Part shown: one piece after another, positions 1 to 6,432 of the stretch | Layout: every line of letters starts with the position of its first letter | Numbering within the stretch: position 1 is the first letter of the stretch | Assembly: GCA_016873595.1 (NCBI GenBank) | Contig: VGWZ01000094.1 | Coordinates: 1 to 7,447, forward strand | Direction: 5' to 3' | From: Nitrospira sp. | Lineage (GTDB): Bacteria > Nitrospirota > Thermodesulfovibrionia > Thermodesulfovibrionales > SM23-35 | DNA length: 7,447 bases | The notes under the pieces: model-generated | Seen by the model: only the letters and a program-made list of their open reading frames with translations | What the model was told of the DNA's origin: nothing | The model's database searches: none | Translations under genes and position numbers: made by a program

Positions 1-1
1 C

Positions 2-268
2 ACTGACAGAATTGCTATGTGGATGCTCGATACCGATTATGACGGAAGAAGCCTTTTCCCGAGACAGGTGTTCTTCCCAATGGCAGGAGAAAAGGATGGA
101 TGGTCAAGACTTGCAAAGAATCTTAAAGCAGTAATTGATGAAGAATTGATTGAGGCATACCGTGGAACAGTTTCAATTCCTTTTGAGATTGGCGATAATA
201 GGCGCATTGCTGTTAAAATTGTAGATGACAGAGGGATTGAGAGTTTAAAGATATTGGAAGTGGAATAA
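2..268 (+). CDS. Site-specific DNA methyltransferase (type III Mod-like), C-terminal end only
   Basis: The frame is open from base 2, before the first visible ATG at 17, so this is the 3' end of a gene that begins outside the window; about 88 residues are visible. The fragment reads TDRIAMWMLDTDYDGRSLFP onward and ends with KIVDDRGIESLKILEVE. I recognise this as the conserved tail of adenine-specific methyltransferases of type III-style restriction-modification systems, which methylate the recognition site and guide Res. The catalytic motifs (DPPY, FxGxG) lie upstream and are not visible, so the call rests on family memory plus the Res gene downstream. The TAA stop overlaps the next gene's ATG by one base (TAATG), which points to translational coupling. 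Whether the full gene is intact cannot be judged here. Confidence 0.68.
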   Translation, partial: TDRIAMWMLDTDYDGRSLFPRQVFFPMAGEKDGWSRLAKNLKAVIDEELIEAYRGTVSIPFEIGDNRRIAVKIVDDRGIESLKILEVE

Positions 269-582
269 TGGGTAAGGTATATCTTGAAATACCAAAAGAA
301 AAAATAGCAGAATTCTGCCAAAAGTGGAAGATACGCGAATTCTCCTTCTTCGGTTCTGTGCTTCGTGCTGATTTCAGGCATGACAGCGACATTGATGTGC
401 TCGTGATGTTCGATGAACGCGCACGACATACTCTTTTTGACCTGGTCCATATGGAGGAAGATCTGAAAGAAATTTTCGGTCGCGATGTGGACTTGGTAAG
501 TCGCAGAGGCATTGAAACCAGCAGAAATTATATACGGAGAAAAGCGATTTTGGATTCAGCAGAGACAGTATATGCAGCGTGA
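268..582 (+). CDS. mntA: MNT-domain nucleotidyltransferase, MntA-like antitoxin of a HEPN/MNT pair
   Basis: A 104-residue minimal nucleotidyltransferase. The family signature GSX10DXD is complete: G29-S30, ten residues, then D41-I-D43. A likely third metal-binding acid is D75 in GRDVDLV. Length matches stand-alone MNT proteins. In characterised HEPN/MNT systems the MNT protein is the antitoxin and neutralises the HEPN RNase by transferring AMP to a tyrosine in its active-site motif; applying this here is inference from motif and gene order. The ATG overlaps the methyltransferase stop by one base and is preceded by a purine-rich GGAAGTGGA (256-264), which serves as ribosome binding site. The 3' end overlaps the HEPN gene by 11 bp. 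All catalytic residues I can identify are present, so it is probably active. Confidence 0.88.
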   Translation: MGKVYLEIPKEKIAEFCQKWKIREFSFFGSVLRADFRHDSDIDVLVMFDERARHTLFDLVHMEEDLKEIFGRDVDLVSRRGIETSRNYIRRKAILDSAETVYAA

Positions 583-904
583 TCGCGAATTTTTTCTCGA
601 TATATTAGAGGCTGCAAAACTCGCTATTTCTTACGTTGATGATAAGTCCAAAGAAGATTTTTTAAGAGATAGCCAATGTCAGGATGCCGTGGTCCGGCGT
701 TTTGGGATTATTGGAGAAGCATCCCGCAGGATATCAGACGAGACAAGAGCTTCTCATCCTGAACTTCCCTGGGGCGAAATGATTGCCATGCGTAACGTCA
801 TGATTCACGAGTATGATGATGTTGACTTCACTGTTGTATGGGAAACGGTCAAGAATAATCTACCTGCTCTCATAGATTCTCTTGAGAGAATTCTTTCTGA
901 TTAG
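572..904 (+). CDS. hepT: HEPN-domain RNase toxin, HepT-like (DUF86)
   Basis: I start this at ATG 572 (110 residues) and not at the in-frame ATG at 512. The upstream 20 residues lie wholly inside the MNT gene, and HepT proteins normally begin just before a helix like REFFLDILEAAKLAI. The protein is predicted all-helical. It carries the HEPN catalytic motif Rx4HxY: R74, H79 and Y81 in RNVMIHEY. Upstream is the usual QDAVVRRFGIIGEASRRI helix of the DUF86 family. R and H are the RNase residues; Y81 matches the tyrosine that MntA modifies in characterised systems. The start overlaps the MNT stop by 11 bp and has no good Shine-Dalgarno, so translation is probably coupled to the antitoxin. Its TAG stop lies 7 bp before the likely GTG start of res. 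Toxin activity itself is inferred. Confidence 0.88.
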   Translation: MQRDREFFLDILEAAKLAISYVDDKSKEDFLRDSQCQDAVVRRFGIIGEASRRISDETRASHPELPWGEMIAMRNVMIHEYDDVDFTVVWETVKNNLPALIDSLERILSD

Positions 905-911
905 CGCGCCT

Positions 912-2342
912 GTGAAAACAACTATTGACCAGCTTACTATCAATTCGCCTTATGAAGAACCAAAACACTATTGGAGTTATGACAGGGAGACCCGCACATT
1001 CTCTTTAAAAGAAGGCAGGCGTCCTGCCGGTTATGTTATCGCATCTGAAAGCTCCAGAGCATTTGATGACCCCGGCATATTTATTGAAATCCCCATCGTA
1101 AATAAAATCCGCCCCCGCGTCAAAGCATGGCGTGAAGCAGGATATGCTGGAGTTACCGGAATTACAAAACGGCTGCTTGAACACTGGCATAATTCTGAAG
1201 AAAGGGAATTTCGGCGCTTCTTTTTCTGTCAGTTGGAGGCAATCGAAACCCTTATATGGCTTAATGAAGCACCTGATTCAGAGAAAGTGGGCATAGAGAT
1301 TCCGTCTGACGGCGGAGAGTTCAGAAGGCTTTGTTCAAAGATGGCAACAGGGTCTGGCAAGACCATTGTTATGGCAATGCTCATAGCATGGCAGGTATTA
1401 AACAAAATAACCTATCCGCAGGATACGAGATTTTCAAAAAATATCTTTGTTGTAGCTCCTGGATTAACAGTTAAAAGTCGCCTTCAGGTTTTACTGCCTT
1501 CAGGCAAAAACAATTATTATGAGGAATTCAATGTTGTCCCTGTGGCTCTTCTGGACAAACTTCGTCAGGGGAAGGTGCTTATCAGAAACTGGCATGCGCT
1601 GAACTGGGAAACAGAAGAGAAACTGGCAAAGAAAAAAACAGTTGATAAAAGAGGTGTAAAAAGCAATGAGGCATATGTCCGTAAAGTATTGGGAGAAATG
1701 TCAAGCGCGCAAAACATTGTTGTAATAAACGACGAAGCCCATCACGCATGGCGCATACCTGCTGAATCAAAAATAAAAGGAGTCAGTAAAGAAGACATCG
1801 AAGAGGCAACAAAGTGGATCGGCGGGCTGGATAGAATTCATAAAACAAGAGGGATATTAAACTGTTATGATTTTTCAGCCACTCCCTTTGCGCCTTCAGG
1901 AAAAAAGAGTTCTGAAGAGGCTTTGTTTGATTGGATTATAAGCGATTTTGGTCTCAATGATGCAATAGAATCAGGTCTGGTAAAAACACCTCGTGTTGTT
2001 GTCAGAGACGATGGGAAGTTAACAAAGGATTACAAATCACGCCTTTATCATATTTACAATGACCCTGATGTCAGAGATGACTTAAGCAGAAAGGCAGAGG
2101 AACATGAAACACTCCCAGACCTTGTTATAAATGGTTATTACCTGCTTAGCAAGGATTGGCTTGAAACTGCAAAAAAATGGAAGGATTCTAAATTCCCTAC
2201 ACCGCCTGTAATGATAACCGTTGCTAATAGGACAGAGACCGCTGCGAGAGTGCATTATGCATTTGAACATAAAAAGATTCGAATTGATGAACTGTGCATT
2301 CCTGAACAAATACTGCACATAGATTCAAAGGTTCTTGCTTGA
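912..2342 (+). pseudogene. Type III-style restriction subunit Res, N-terminal helicase lobe (broken gene, 5' part)
   Basis: Encodes the first helicase lobe of a large DEAD/DEAH restriction subunit. Counting residues from the in-frame TTG at 882, Walker A is ATGSGKT (155-161), Walker B is DEAH (284-287) followed by HAWR, and motif III is SAT (332-334) in YDFSATPFAP. The N-terminal INSPYEEPKHYWSYD and EGRRPAGY blocks are typical of the family. I prefer GTG 912, 7 bp after the HEPN stop, over TTG 882, which overlaps HEPN by 23 bp; neither has a clear Shine-Dalgarno. The frame stops at TGA 2340 just after LHIDSKVLA. The next recognisable family residues (FRLQKIIFETARD) resume at once in another frame. 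Motifs IV-VI of the second lobe, including the expected SVGMLSEGWD and QVVGRGLRR blocks, are missing. Intact relatives, as I remember them, are near 1000 residues. ATP-driven translocation should be lost. Confidence 0.85.
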
Positions 2343-3072
2343 AGACTTAGGTAAGAAATTCAGATTACAAAAAATAATCTTTGAGACCGCAAGGGATATA
2401 TATGACCAAATGAAGCCGACCTGGAGTGGTAACAAAGAATTTCTTCTTGCACAGCTCATCAGGATTGTAGAGCAATTTATCGTATCTGATAAAATCAGGA
2501 TCAATCCACCTCTTTTTTATCAAGATGATATTAGACGCAGGATTTTGATTCTTTTGAATATGTCTAAAACAGTTCAACATATCTGGGAAGAAATCAGGTG
2601 CGAAAATACAGAGTCGCTTGAGCCTATATTTGACAGTGATAATCCTATCCGCTCAACTGGAGACATGCGTACATGGTATACAGGTAAACCCTGCGCACAT
2701 ACAAAAAGATCTCATATCAATTTCTGTGTCTTTGATAGCACATGGGAAGCGAGCGAATCATTTGAACTTGACCGGAATTCAAATATCTTAGCATGGGTCA
2801 AGAACGATCACCTTGGCTTTGAAGTTCTTTATGTCTTTGAAGGTATAGTTCACAAATACCGTCCCGATTTTATAATCCGCTTAAAAACAGGTGATTATCT
2901 TGTTCTTGAAATAAAAGGGCAGGACGCTCCGAAAGACAAAACAAAGCGCAATTTTTTAGATGAATGGGTAAGGGCAGTTAATGCTCACGGCGGGTTTGGT
3001 AAATGGCAATGGGCTGTATCGAAAGATCCTGCTGATGTGGCGGGGATTATTGAGAAGTCAGTAGAAAGATAA
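2335..3072 (+). pseudogene. Type III-style restriction subunit Res, C-terminal nuclease part (broken gene, 3' part)
   Basis: Continuation of the same res gene in the +1 frame relative to the upstream part. The frame could be entered at TTG 2335, which overlaps the upstream TGA, but there is no ribosome binding site and the first residues are mid-domain, so I do not regard it as a separate gene. Recognisable family blocks include FRLQKIIFETARDIYDQM, INPPLFYQDDIRRRI, STGDMRTWYTGKPC and INFCVFDSTWEASE. A PD-(D/E)XK nuclease core follows: PD at residues 177-178 (YRPDF) and E-I-K at 192-194 (VLEIKGQD), counted from 2335. The catalytic residues are preserved and the reading frame is otherwise clean, so the break seems recent, or this domain is still under selection. 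It ends with TAA at 3070; no convincing terminator follows. Confidence 0.85.
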
Positions 3073-3155
3073 AAAAAGGACGGGCAGCTTTTTCCAGTTG
3101 AGAGGGCAAGGGACACATCCCATATTATTCAATGCCTCTTCTCCTTCTCCTCAAC

Positions 3156-3170
3156 TCTACGAGTCGTAGA
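3156..3170. repeat. Short perfect palindrome between convergent genes
   Basis: TCTACGA-G-TCGTAGA, two 7-base arms around a single G, inside the 231-bp gap between the end of res (3072) and the end of the small antitoxin gene (3304). It is too short, and lacks a following T-run, to be a good intrinsic terminator. It could be a protein-binding dyad or chance. The rest of this gap holds a purine/pyrimidine-biased stretch (about 3135-3152) and the possible toxin stub at 3230-3307, and nothing else I can support. Confidence 0.35.
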
Positions 3171-3229
3171 CCTTCCCCACAATCCTGTATTTAAAACCCA
3201 TCTTTAACTCTATATCTTCATATTTTGAG

Positions 3230-3307
3230 TTAAGTGGAAGAGGTATGTTTGAATGTTGCTTCTTCTGTATCATCGTTTTCCACTGTATCCAGAACCACCC
3301 TTTTCAA
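3230..3307 (-). pseudogene. Possible truncated PIN-domain toxin start (stub)
   Basis: On the minus strand a TTG at 3307-3305 overlaps the TGA of the antitoxin-like gene (TTGA). It opens a 25-residue frame beginning MKRVVLDT. That is how PIN-family RNase toxins usually begin (MKRVVLDTN..., with the Asp being the first metal-binding residue). After LDT the sequence reads VENDDTEEATFKHTSST and stops, with no further PIN residues. The position directly after an AbrB-like antitoxin is where such a toxin is expected. I read it as the remnant of a toxin whose body was deleted, but eight matching residues are little evidence and chance is possible. Confidence 0.32.
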
Positions 3308-3534
3308 AGAATGCCCCGTGATTCATGGATTATCCTCTCAATATCTTGCTCAGTCAGGACTGCAAATCCTTTATCCCTCGCAAGGGTCTCAGCATAGCTA
3401 TAAATATCAGGCTCTTCCATGGGCATTAATACCACATCGAAAACATTTCCAACCTTTTTGGCAGCATCTTCGGGCAACGAGAGATGGCCATCAGGCAGCA
3501 CCTTGCCTATAAATCTTCTGGCAGTGGTTTTCAT
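3304..3534 (-). CDS. Small AbrB-like antitoxin-type protein, apparently orphan
   Basis: A 76-residue protein. The first half, RRFIGKVLPDGHLSLPEDAA, has the strand-turn-strand pattern (VLPDGHLSLP followed by a helix) of AbrB/SpoVT-like looped-hinge DNA-binding antitoxins. The second half (DIYSYAETLARDKGF, then LTEQDIERIIHESRG) is helical and resembles the toxin-binding tail of antitoxins paired with PIN toxins; this is recognition from memory, not a search. The ATG is well supported by a perfect Shine-Dalgarno six bases upstream and a promoter beyond it. If it is an antitoxin, it should bind its own promoter. The expected downstream partner is missing or reduced to a stub (see 3230-3307). It lies convergent to res and on the same strand as the metabolic genes. 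Confidence 0.7.
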   Translation of the reverse strand: MKTTARRFIGKVLPDGHLSLPEDAAKKVGNVFDVVLMPMEEPDIYSYAETLARDKGFAVLTEQDIERIIHESRGIL

Positions 3535-3540
3535 AGATAA

Positions 3541-3552
3541 ATCACCTCCTTA
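3541..3552 (-). promoter_or_regulatory. Perfect extended Shine-Dalgarno for the antitoxin-like gene
   Basis: On the minus strand this reads TAAGGAGGTGAT, a 12-base perfect complement to the canonical 3' end of 16S rRNA. It lies six bases before ATG 3534. It fixes the start of the 76-residue gene and implies strong translation, as expected for an antitoxin made in excess over its toxin. Confidence 0.85.
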
Positions 3553-3588
3553 AAATTTTCTTCTATGATTTCCTAATCGACATACATA

Positions 3589-3617
3589 TTTGTACCAGTA
3601 ATCATCAATAATTTCAA
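3589..3617 (-). promoter_or_regulatory. Sigma-70-type promoter for the antitoxin-like gene
   Basis: Minus strand: -35 TTGAAA (3612-3617, 5 of 6 consensus), a 17-base spacer, then -10 TACAAA (3589-3594, 4 of 6) preceded by TGG, which makes an extended -10. The predicted start of transcription is near 3582, giving a leader of about 50 bases that contains the Shine-Dalgarno. Confidence 0.5.
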
Positions 3618-3631
3618 GAAATTAAAATTGT

Positions 3632-3769
3632 TTAGTTGCAGGTGGAGGCATTATTTTCTTTTAGTTCCTGACTATATATGTTTGAGTAGGGTCTTTCTAC
3701 GATTCGGTCTTTCAGCGTTTCTATTATCAATTCCCTTTCTTTATTTTTTAAATCGTATTGCTGAAGCAT
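3632..3769 (-). CDS. Possible 45-residue small protein or gene remnant
   Basis: A minus-strand frame from ATG 3769 to TAA 3632. It is charged and predicted helical (MLQQYDLKNKERELIIETLK, then DRIVERPYSN and a tail ending NNASTCN). An in-frame stop lies three codons before the ATG, so the start is fixed if the frame is real. There is no Shine-Dalgarno at proper spacing. The first 25 residues resemble the N-terminal helix that precedes the GS motif in some MNT nucleotidyltransferases, but no GS motif follows. It may be a decayed toxin-antitoxin gene, a true small protein, or chance; I cannot assign a function. Confidence 0.25.
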   Translation of the reverse strand: MLQQYDLKNKERELIIETLKDRIVERPYSNIYSQELKENNASTCN

Positions 3770-3821
3770 GCAATTTAGTTATGCAGACCCTGGCAGACCA
3801 TAAACTATCGATAAGGAGATG

Positions 3822-3850
3822 GAATTTGAGATGCTTTTCATCTCATTTCC
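3822..3850 (-). other. Hairpin at the end of the acyl-CoA dehydrogenase gene
   Basis: A 7-bp perfect stem, TGAGATG / CATCTCA (3839-3845 with 3827-3833), encloses a 5-base loop and overlaps the gene's TGA stop. A further GGAA/TTCC pairing outside extends it with a small internal mismatch. No T-run follows on the minus strand, so it is not a standard intrinsic terminator. It could protect the mRNA 3' end or assist Rho-dependent termination. Confidence 0.35.
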
Positions 3851-5000
3851 CTTTTGCAGCTTCCTTTATCAAAGCCTGACCTATGACATTCCTCTGTATC
3901 TGATTCGTTCCTTCATATATCTGGAGAATCTTCGCATCTCGCATCATCTTCTCAACAGGGTATTCCCTCATATATCCTGATCCACCCATGACCTGGACTG
4001 CATTTGTGGTAACACGCATTGCCAGATCTGTTGCAAAGACTTTCGCTATAGCAGATTCTTTTGATATCTCCTTGGCACCGCTATCAATATACCTTGCGAC
4101 TGAATATACAAGAGCCCTTGCTGCTTCTATATCAATAGCCATATCAGCAAGCATATGTTGGACTGCCTGGAAACTAATTATAGGATGGCCAAACTGAACA
4201 CGTTGCCTTGCAAACTTTACCGCCTCTTCAAAGGCACCCTGAGCAACTCCAACACCCTGTGCACCAACCCCTGTCCTTGAATTATCGAGTGTCTTCATTG
4301 CAACAATAAACCCCATCCCTTCCCTGCCAATGATGTTATCTTTGGGAATTCTGCAATTGTCGAATATGAGCTCACTTGTAGCCGATGCTCTTATTCCCAT
4401 CTTCTTCTCTTTTTTTCCGAAACTAAAATGTGGAGTTCCTTTTTCAACTATAAATGCAGAGGCACCTCTTGCTCCTTTTTCCCTGTCTGTGATAGCAATA
4501 ATTGTATAAATTTCAGCCTCGCCTCCATTGGTAATCCACTGCTTTGTACCATTTACTACATATTCATTTCCTTCAAGTCGTGCTGTTGTCTGTATCCCTC
4601 CAGCGTCACTCCCCGCGTTTGCCTCTGTAAGAGCAAAGGCAACAAGTCTCTTCCCTGCTGCAATATCAGGGAGGTATTTCTTCTTCTGCTCATCAGAACC
4701 ATAGAGAAGAATTGGATAGGTACCAAGAGCGTTTGCTGCATAAGATGTTGATACACCTAAGCATGCCCTTGAGAGTTCTTCAACTGCAATGCATAAATCG
4801 AGGCATCCCTTTCCAAGACCTCCATATTCTTCAGGGATAAAGAGACCGAATAGGTCTGACTGGGCGAGTACTTTCATTATTTCCCATGGGAATTCTTCTT
4901 TCTCATCAAGTTCATGTCTTGCAGGAATGACCTTTTCCTCTGCAATCTGCCTCATTAATTCCTTTATCATCAACTGGTCTTCAGTTAAAAAGTAGTCCAT
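3843..5000 (-). CDS. Acyl-CoA dehydrogenase (short-chain/butyryl-CoA type)
   Basis: A flavoenzyme of 385 residues, the full family length, that introduces a trans-2,3 double bond into an acyl-CoA using FAD and passes electrons to electron-transfer flavoprotein. The N-terminal helical domain (1-120) is followed by the FAD/substrate signature FALTEANAGSDAGG (122-135) and WITNGG (155-160). The C-terminal helical domain contains VQFGHPIISFQAVQ and MGGSGYMREYPVEKMMRD. The catalytic base is E363 in IYEGTNQIQR, the position used by short- and medium-chain enzymes. Chain-length preference cannot be read with certainty; butyryl-CoA or a branched or aromatic acyl-CoA are possible. The start is supported by GGAGGA (5007-5012) six bases before ATG. 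It follows pmbA by 91 bp; no ETF or thiolase genes are in view, so its pathway is unclear. Confidence 0.93.
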   Translation of the reverse strand: MDYFLTEDQLMIKELMRQIAEEKVIPARHELDEKEEFPWEIMKVLAQSDLFGLFIPEEYGGLGKGCLDLCIAVEELSRACLGVSTSYAANALGTYPILLYGSDEQKKKYLPDIAAGKRLVAFALTEANAGSDAGGIQTTARLEGNEYVVNGTKQWITNGGEAEIYTIIAITDREKGARGASAFIVEKGTPHFSFGKKEKKMGIRASATSELIFDNCRIPKDNIIGREGMGFIVAMKTLDNSRTGVGAQGVGVAQGAFEEAVKFARQRVQFGHPIISFQAVQHMLADMAIDIEAARALVYSVARYIDSGAKEISKESAIAKVFATDLAMRVTTNAVQVMGGSGYMREYPVEKMMRDAKILQIYEGTNQIQRNVIGQALIKEAAKGK

Positions 5001-5057
5001 TCTCTCTCCTCCATCTGATTAAATTAAAATTAAGTAGTTCGTTGTTATTAGAAGTTA

Positions 5058-5085
5058 ATTGTAACAGAAAATGTATTGATTTTAA
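5058..5085 (-). promoter_or_regulatory. Possible promoter for the acyl-CoA dehydrogenase
   Basis: Minus strand: TTAAAA (5080-5085, 4 of 6), a 16-base spacer, then TACAAT (5058-5063, 5 of 6) preceded by TGT, an extended -10. It lies in the 91-bp gap after pmbA. The surrounding sequence is very AT-rich, so a chance match is possible, but gap length and strong ribosome binding site suggest separate control. Confidence 0.4.
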
Positions 5086-5091
5086 TAGGTT

Positions 5092-6432
5092 CTAAGCACT
5101 TATTTCTATTGGTCCAAAGAGGAGACTTGGAACGCCGATATTCCCATAAAACCTGAAATCATCACCCACTGCCTCTATTTTTTCAAACAAAGATAATAAA
5201 TTCCCTGAGATTACTGCTTCTTTCACAGGAAATACAATTTTACCATTTTCAATCCACAGTCCTGAAACACCAATTGAAAACTCTCCGGAAACAGGGTTCA
5301 CTGTATGTATTCCCATGGCCCCTGTTATATAAAGGCCTTTATCTGCAGATTTGAACAATTCATTGAATGTCAACACATTGGACTTTGAAACAGCTTCTAT
5401 ATACAGATTTGATATTCCAACAGACGGAAGTCCAGAAAATCTATTCCTTATTGCATTACCTGTTGACGAAACCCCATCTTTTTTAGCAGTGTACGTATTA
5501 TAAAGATAACCCTGAAGAATGCCCTCTTTTATCAGAATCTTTTCCTCTGATGCTACGCCCTCATCATCAACGGGTTTACTTCCGAGTTTTCCAGAAAGAA
5601 GCCCATTATCTATAATATTGATTTTTGGGCTAATCACCTTTTTGCCGATTTTACCTGACAGAAGAGATTTACCTTTCTGTACATGTTCTGATGAGAGTGA
5701 CGATGAAAATACTTCCATAAAATCTGCTGCTACTGCCTTGTCAAGGATTATAGGAGTCTTTACCGTATGGATTCTTCTTGATCCAAGGAGCTGGACCGCA
5801 AGTCTTGCAGCGTTTCGACCTACTTCTTCGAAAGAGACCTGATTAAGAAACCTGCTTCCTTCAAAATCCCATCCCATCTGGCTTTCTGTTCCATTCTCTG
5901 CTACAGCCATAATCTGTGCTATACAGGTTGTTGAAGAATACTGAGTATTTATCCCCTTAGAATTTATTATTACTACATCAGCACGTGAAAATATCCCCAG
6001 AGCTTTTCTTATTTTCTTAATTCGTTTATCCACTTCATATGATGCATTCTCTAACATACATACTTTTTTTGTAGCCTCATCTTCTTCTATCGCACTTATC
6101 TCGGGATCGAATATGTCAACACTCTTTGAGTGACACGCTGCGGGCAATTCAAGGTATTCATCCTTATCAGCCCATCTCGCAGCCTCAACTGCATTATCCA
6201 CAACAGAATGAATGTTGCTTCTGTCTGTTGAAAATGAAAAACCGAGTGATCTCTCTTTGATTACACGAAGTGAATATCCAAAACTAAAAGAAGATTCAAG
6301 CACATCTATCTTCTGATCTTTTACCTCAATTGACAGTTTTTTTGAAGACTTTATATAGACCTCTGCCTCATCAGCACCTTTTTTAATGGCAAGATTCAAA
6401 ACTTCTTCTGCAAATTCCTTTTCATTACTCAT
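5092..6432 (-). CDS. pmbA: TldD/PmbA family protein, TldE/PmbA-type subunit
   Basis: At 446 residues this is the usual length of PmbA (TldE). In characterised bacteria TldE forms a heterodimer with TldD. TldD carries the zinc HExxxH-type site; TldE lacks it, and I see none here. The complex degrades unfolded peptides and is known for microcin B17 maturation and CcdA antitoxin turnover. Recognisable segments are the N-terminal ALxxGADEAEV-like stretch (13-25, AIKKGADEAEVYI) and the central VDDEGVASEEKILIKEGIL. The C-terminal core has NPVSGEFSIGVSGLWIENGK (379-398) followed by VKEAVISGN. No tldD partner is in the window. The ATG overlaps the queD stop by 8 bp, with no separate Shine-Dalgarno, so translation is likely coupled. 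The substrate here is unknown. Confidence 0.9.
   Translation of the reverse strand: MSNEKEFAEEVLNLAIKKGADEAEVYIKSSKKLSIEVKDQKIDVLESSFSFGYSLRVIKERSLGFSFSTDRSNIHSVVDNAVEAARWADKDEYLELPAACHSKSVDIFDPEISAIEEDEATKKVCMLENASYEVDKRIKKIRKALGIFSRADVVIINSKGINTQYSSTTCIAQIMAVAENGTESQMGWDFEGSRFLNQVSFEEVGRNAARLAVQLLGSRRIHTVKTPIILDKAVAADFMEVFSSSLSSEHVQKGKSLLSGKIGKKVISPKINIIDNGLLSGKLGSKPVDDEGVASEEKILIKEGILQGYLYNTYTAKKDGVSSTGNAIRNRFSGLPSVGISNLYIEAVSKSNVLTFNELFKSADKGLYITGAMGIHTVNPVSGEFSIGVSGLWIENGKIVFPVKEAVISGNLLSLFEKIEAVGDDFRFYGNIGVPSLLFGPIEISA

Larger units (their letters stand above)
3535..3842. other. Gene-poor stretch between the antitoxin-like gene and the acyl-CoA dehydrogenase
   Basis: This 308-bp stretch holds the antitoxin promoter and ribosome binding site at its left end and a possible 45-residue minus-strand ORF (3632-3769). 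A hairpin covers its right end and the stop codon of the acyl-CoA dehydrogenase. I see no tRNA, no insertion-sequence ends and no convincing terminator with a T-run. Plus-strand reading frames here run into the acyl-CoA dehydrogenase antisense and look like shadows. Confidence 0.6.

Noticed and set aside
37..512. Minus-strand frames of 137 and 99 residues opposite the MNT gene
   Set aside because: Shadows of a clearly recognisable plus-strand operon.
512..571. Longer HEPN protein starting at ATG 512
   Set aside because: The extra 20 residues lie within the MNT gene in another frame and do not look like the HEPN family N-terminus.
2334..2341. CTTGCTTG as a phase-variable simple repeat
   Set aside because: Only two units; known phase-variable restriction genes carry many more. 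It is more likely a scar of the deletion.
2335..2342. Programmed +1 frameshift or reinitiation (TTG overlapping TGA) joining the two res parts
   Set aside because: A frame change alone would not restore the missing second helicase lobe, and there is no Shine-Dalgarno-like stimulator before the junction, so a deletion is the simpler reading.
3070..3110. Intrinsic terminator after res (A-run and CTTTTT)
   Set aside because: No inverted repeat of useful strength precedes either T-run on the relevant strand; only a weak A:T stem can be drawn.
3234..3512. Plus-strand 92-residue frame opposite the antitoxin-like gene
   Set aside because: It is the antisense of a gene with a perfect ribosome binding site, and its composition is not protein-like.
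3628..3879. Plus-strand 83-residue frame in the gene-poor stretch
   Set aside because: Cysteine/phenylalanine-rich shadow with no ribosome binding site that runs into the acyl-CoA dehydrogenase antisense.
3812..3990. Plus-strand ATG 3819 preceded by AAGGAG
   Set aside because: The Shine-Dalgarno-like match is good, but the frame is fully antisense to the conserved C-terminus of the acyl-CoA dehydrogenase.
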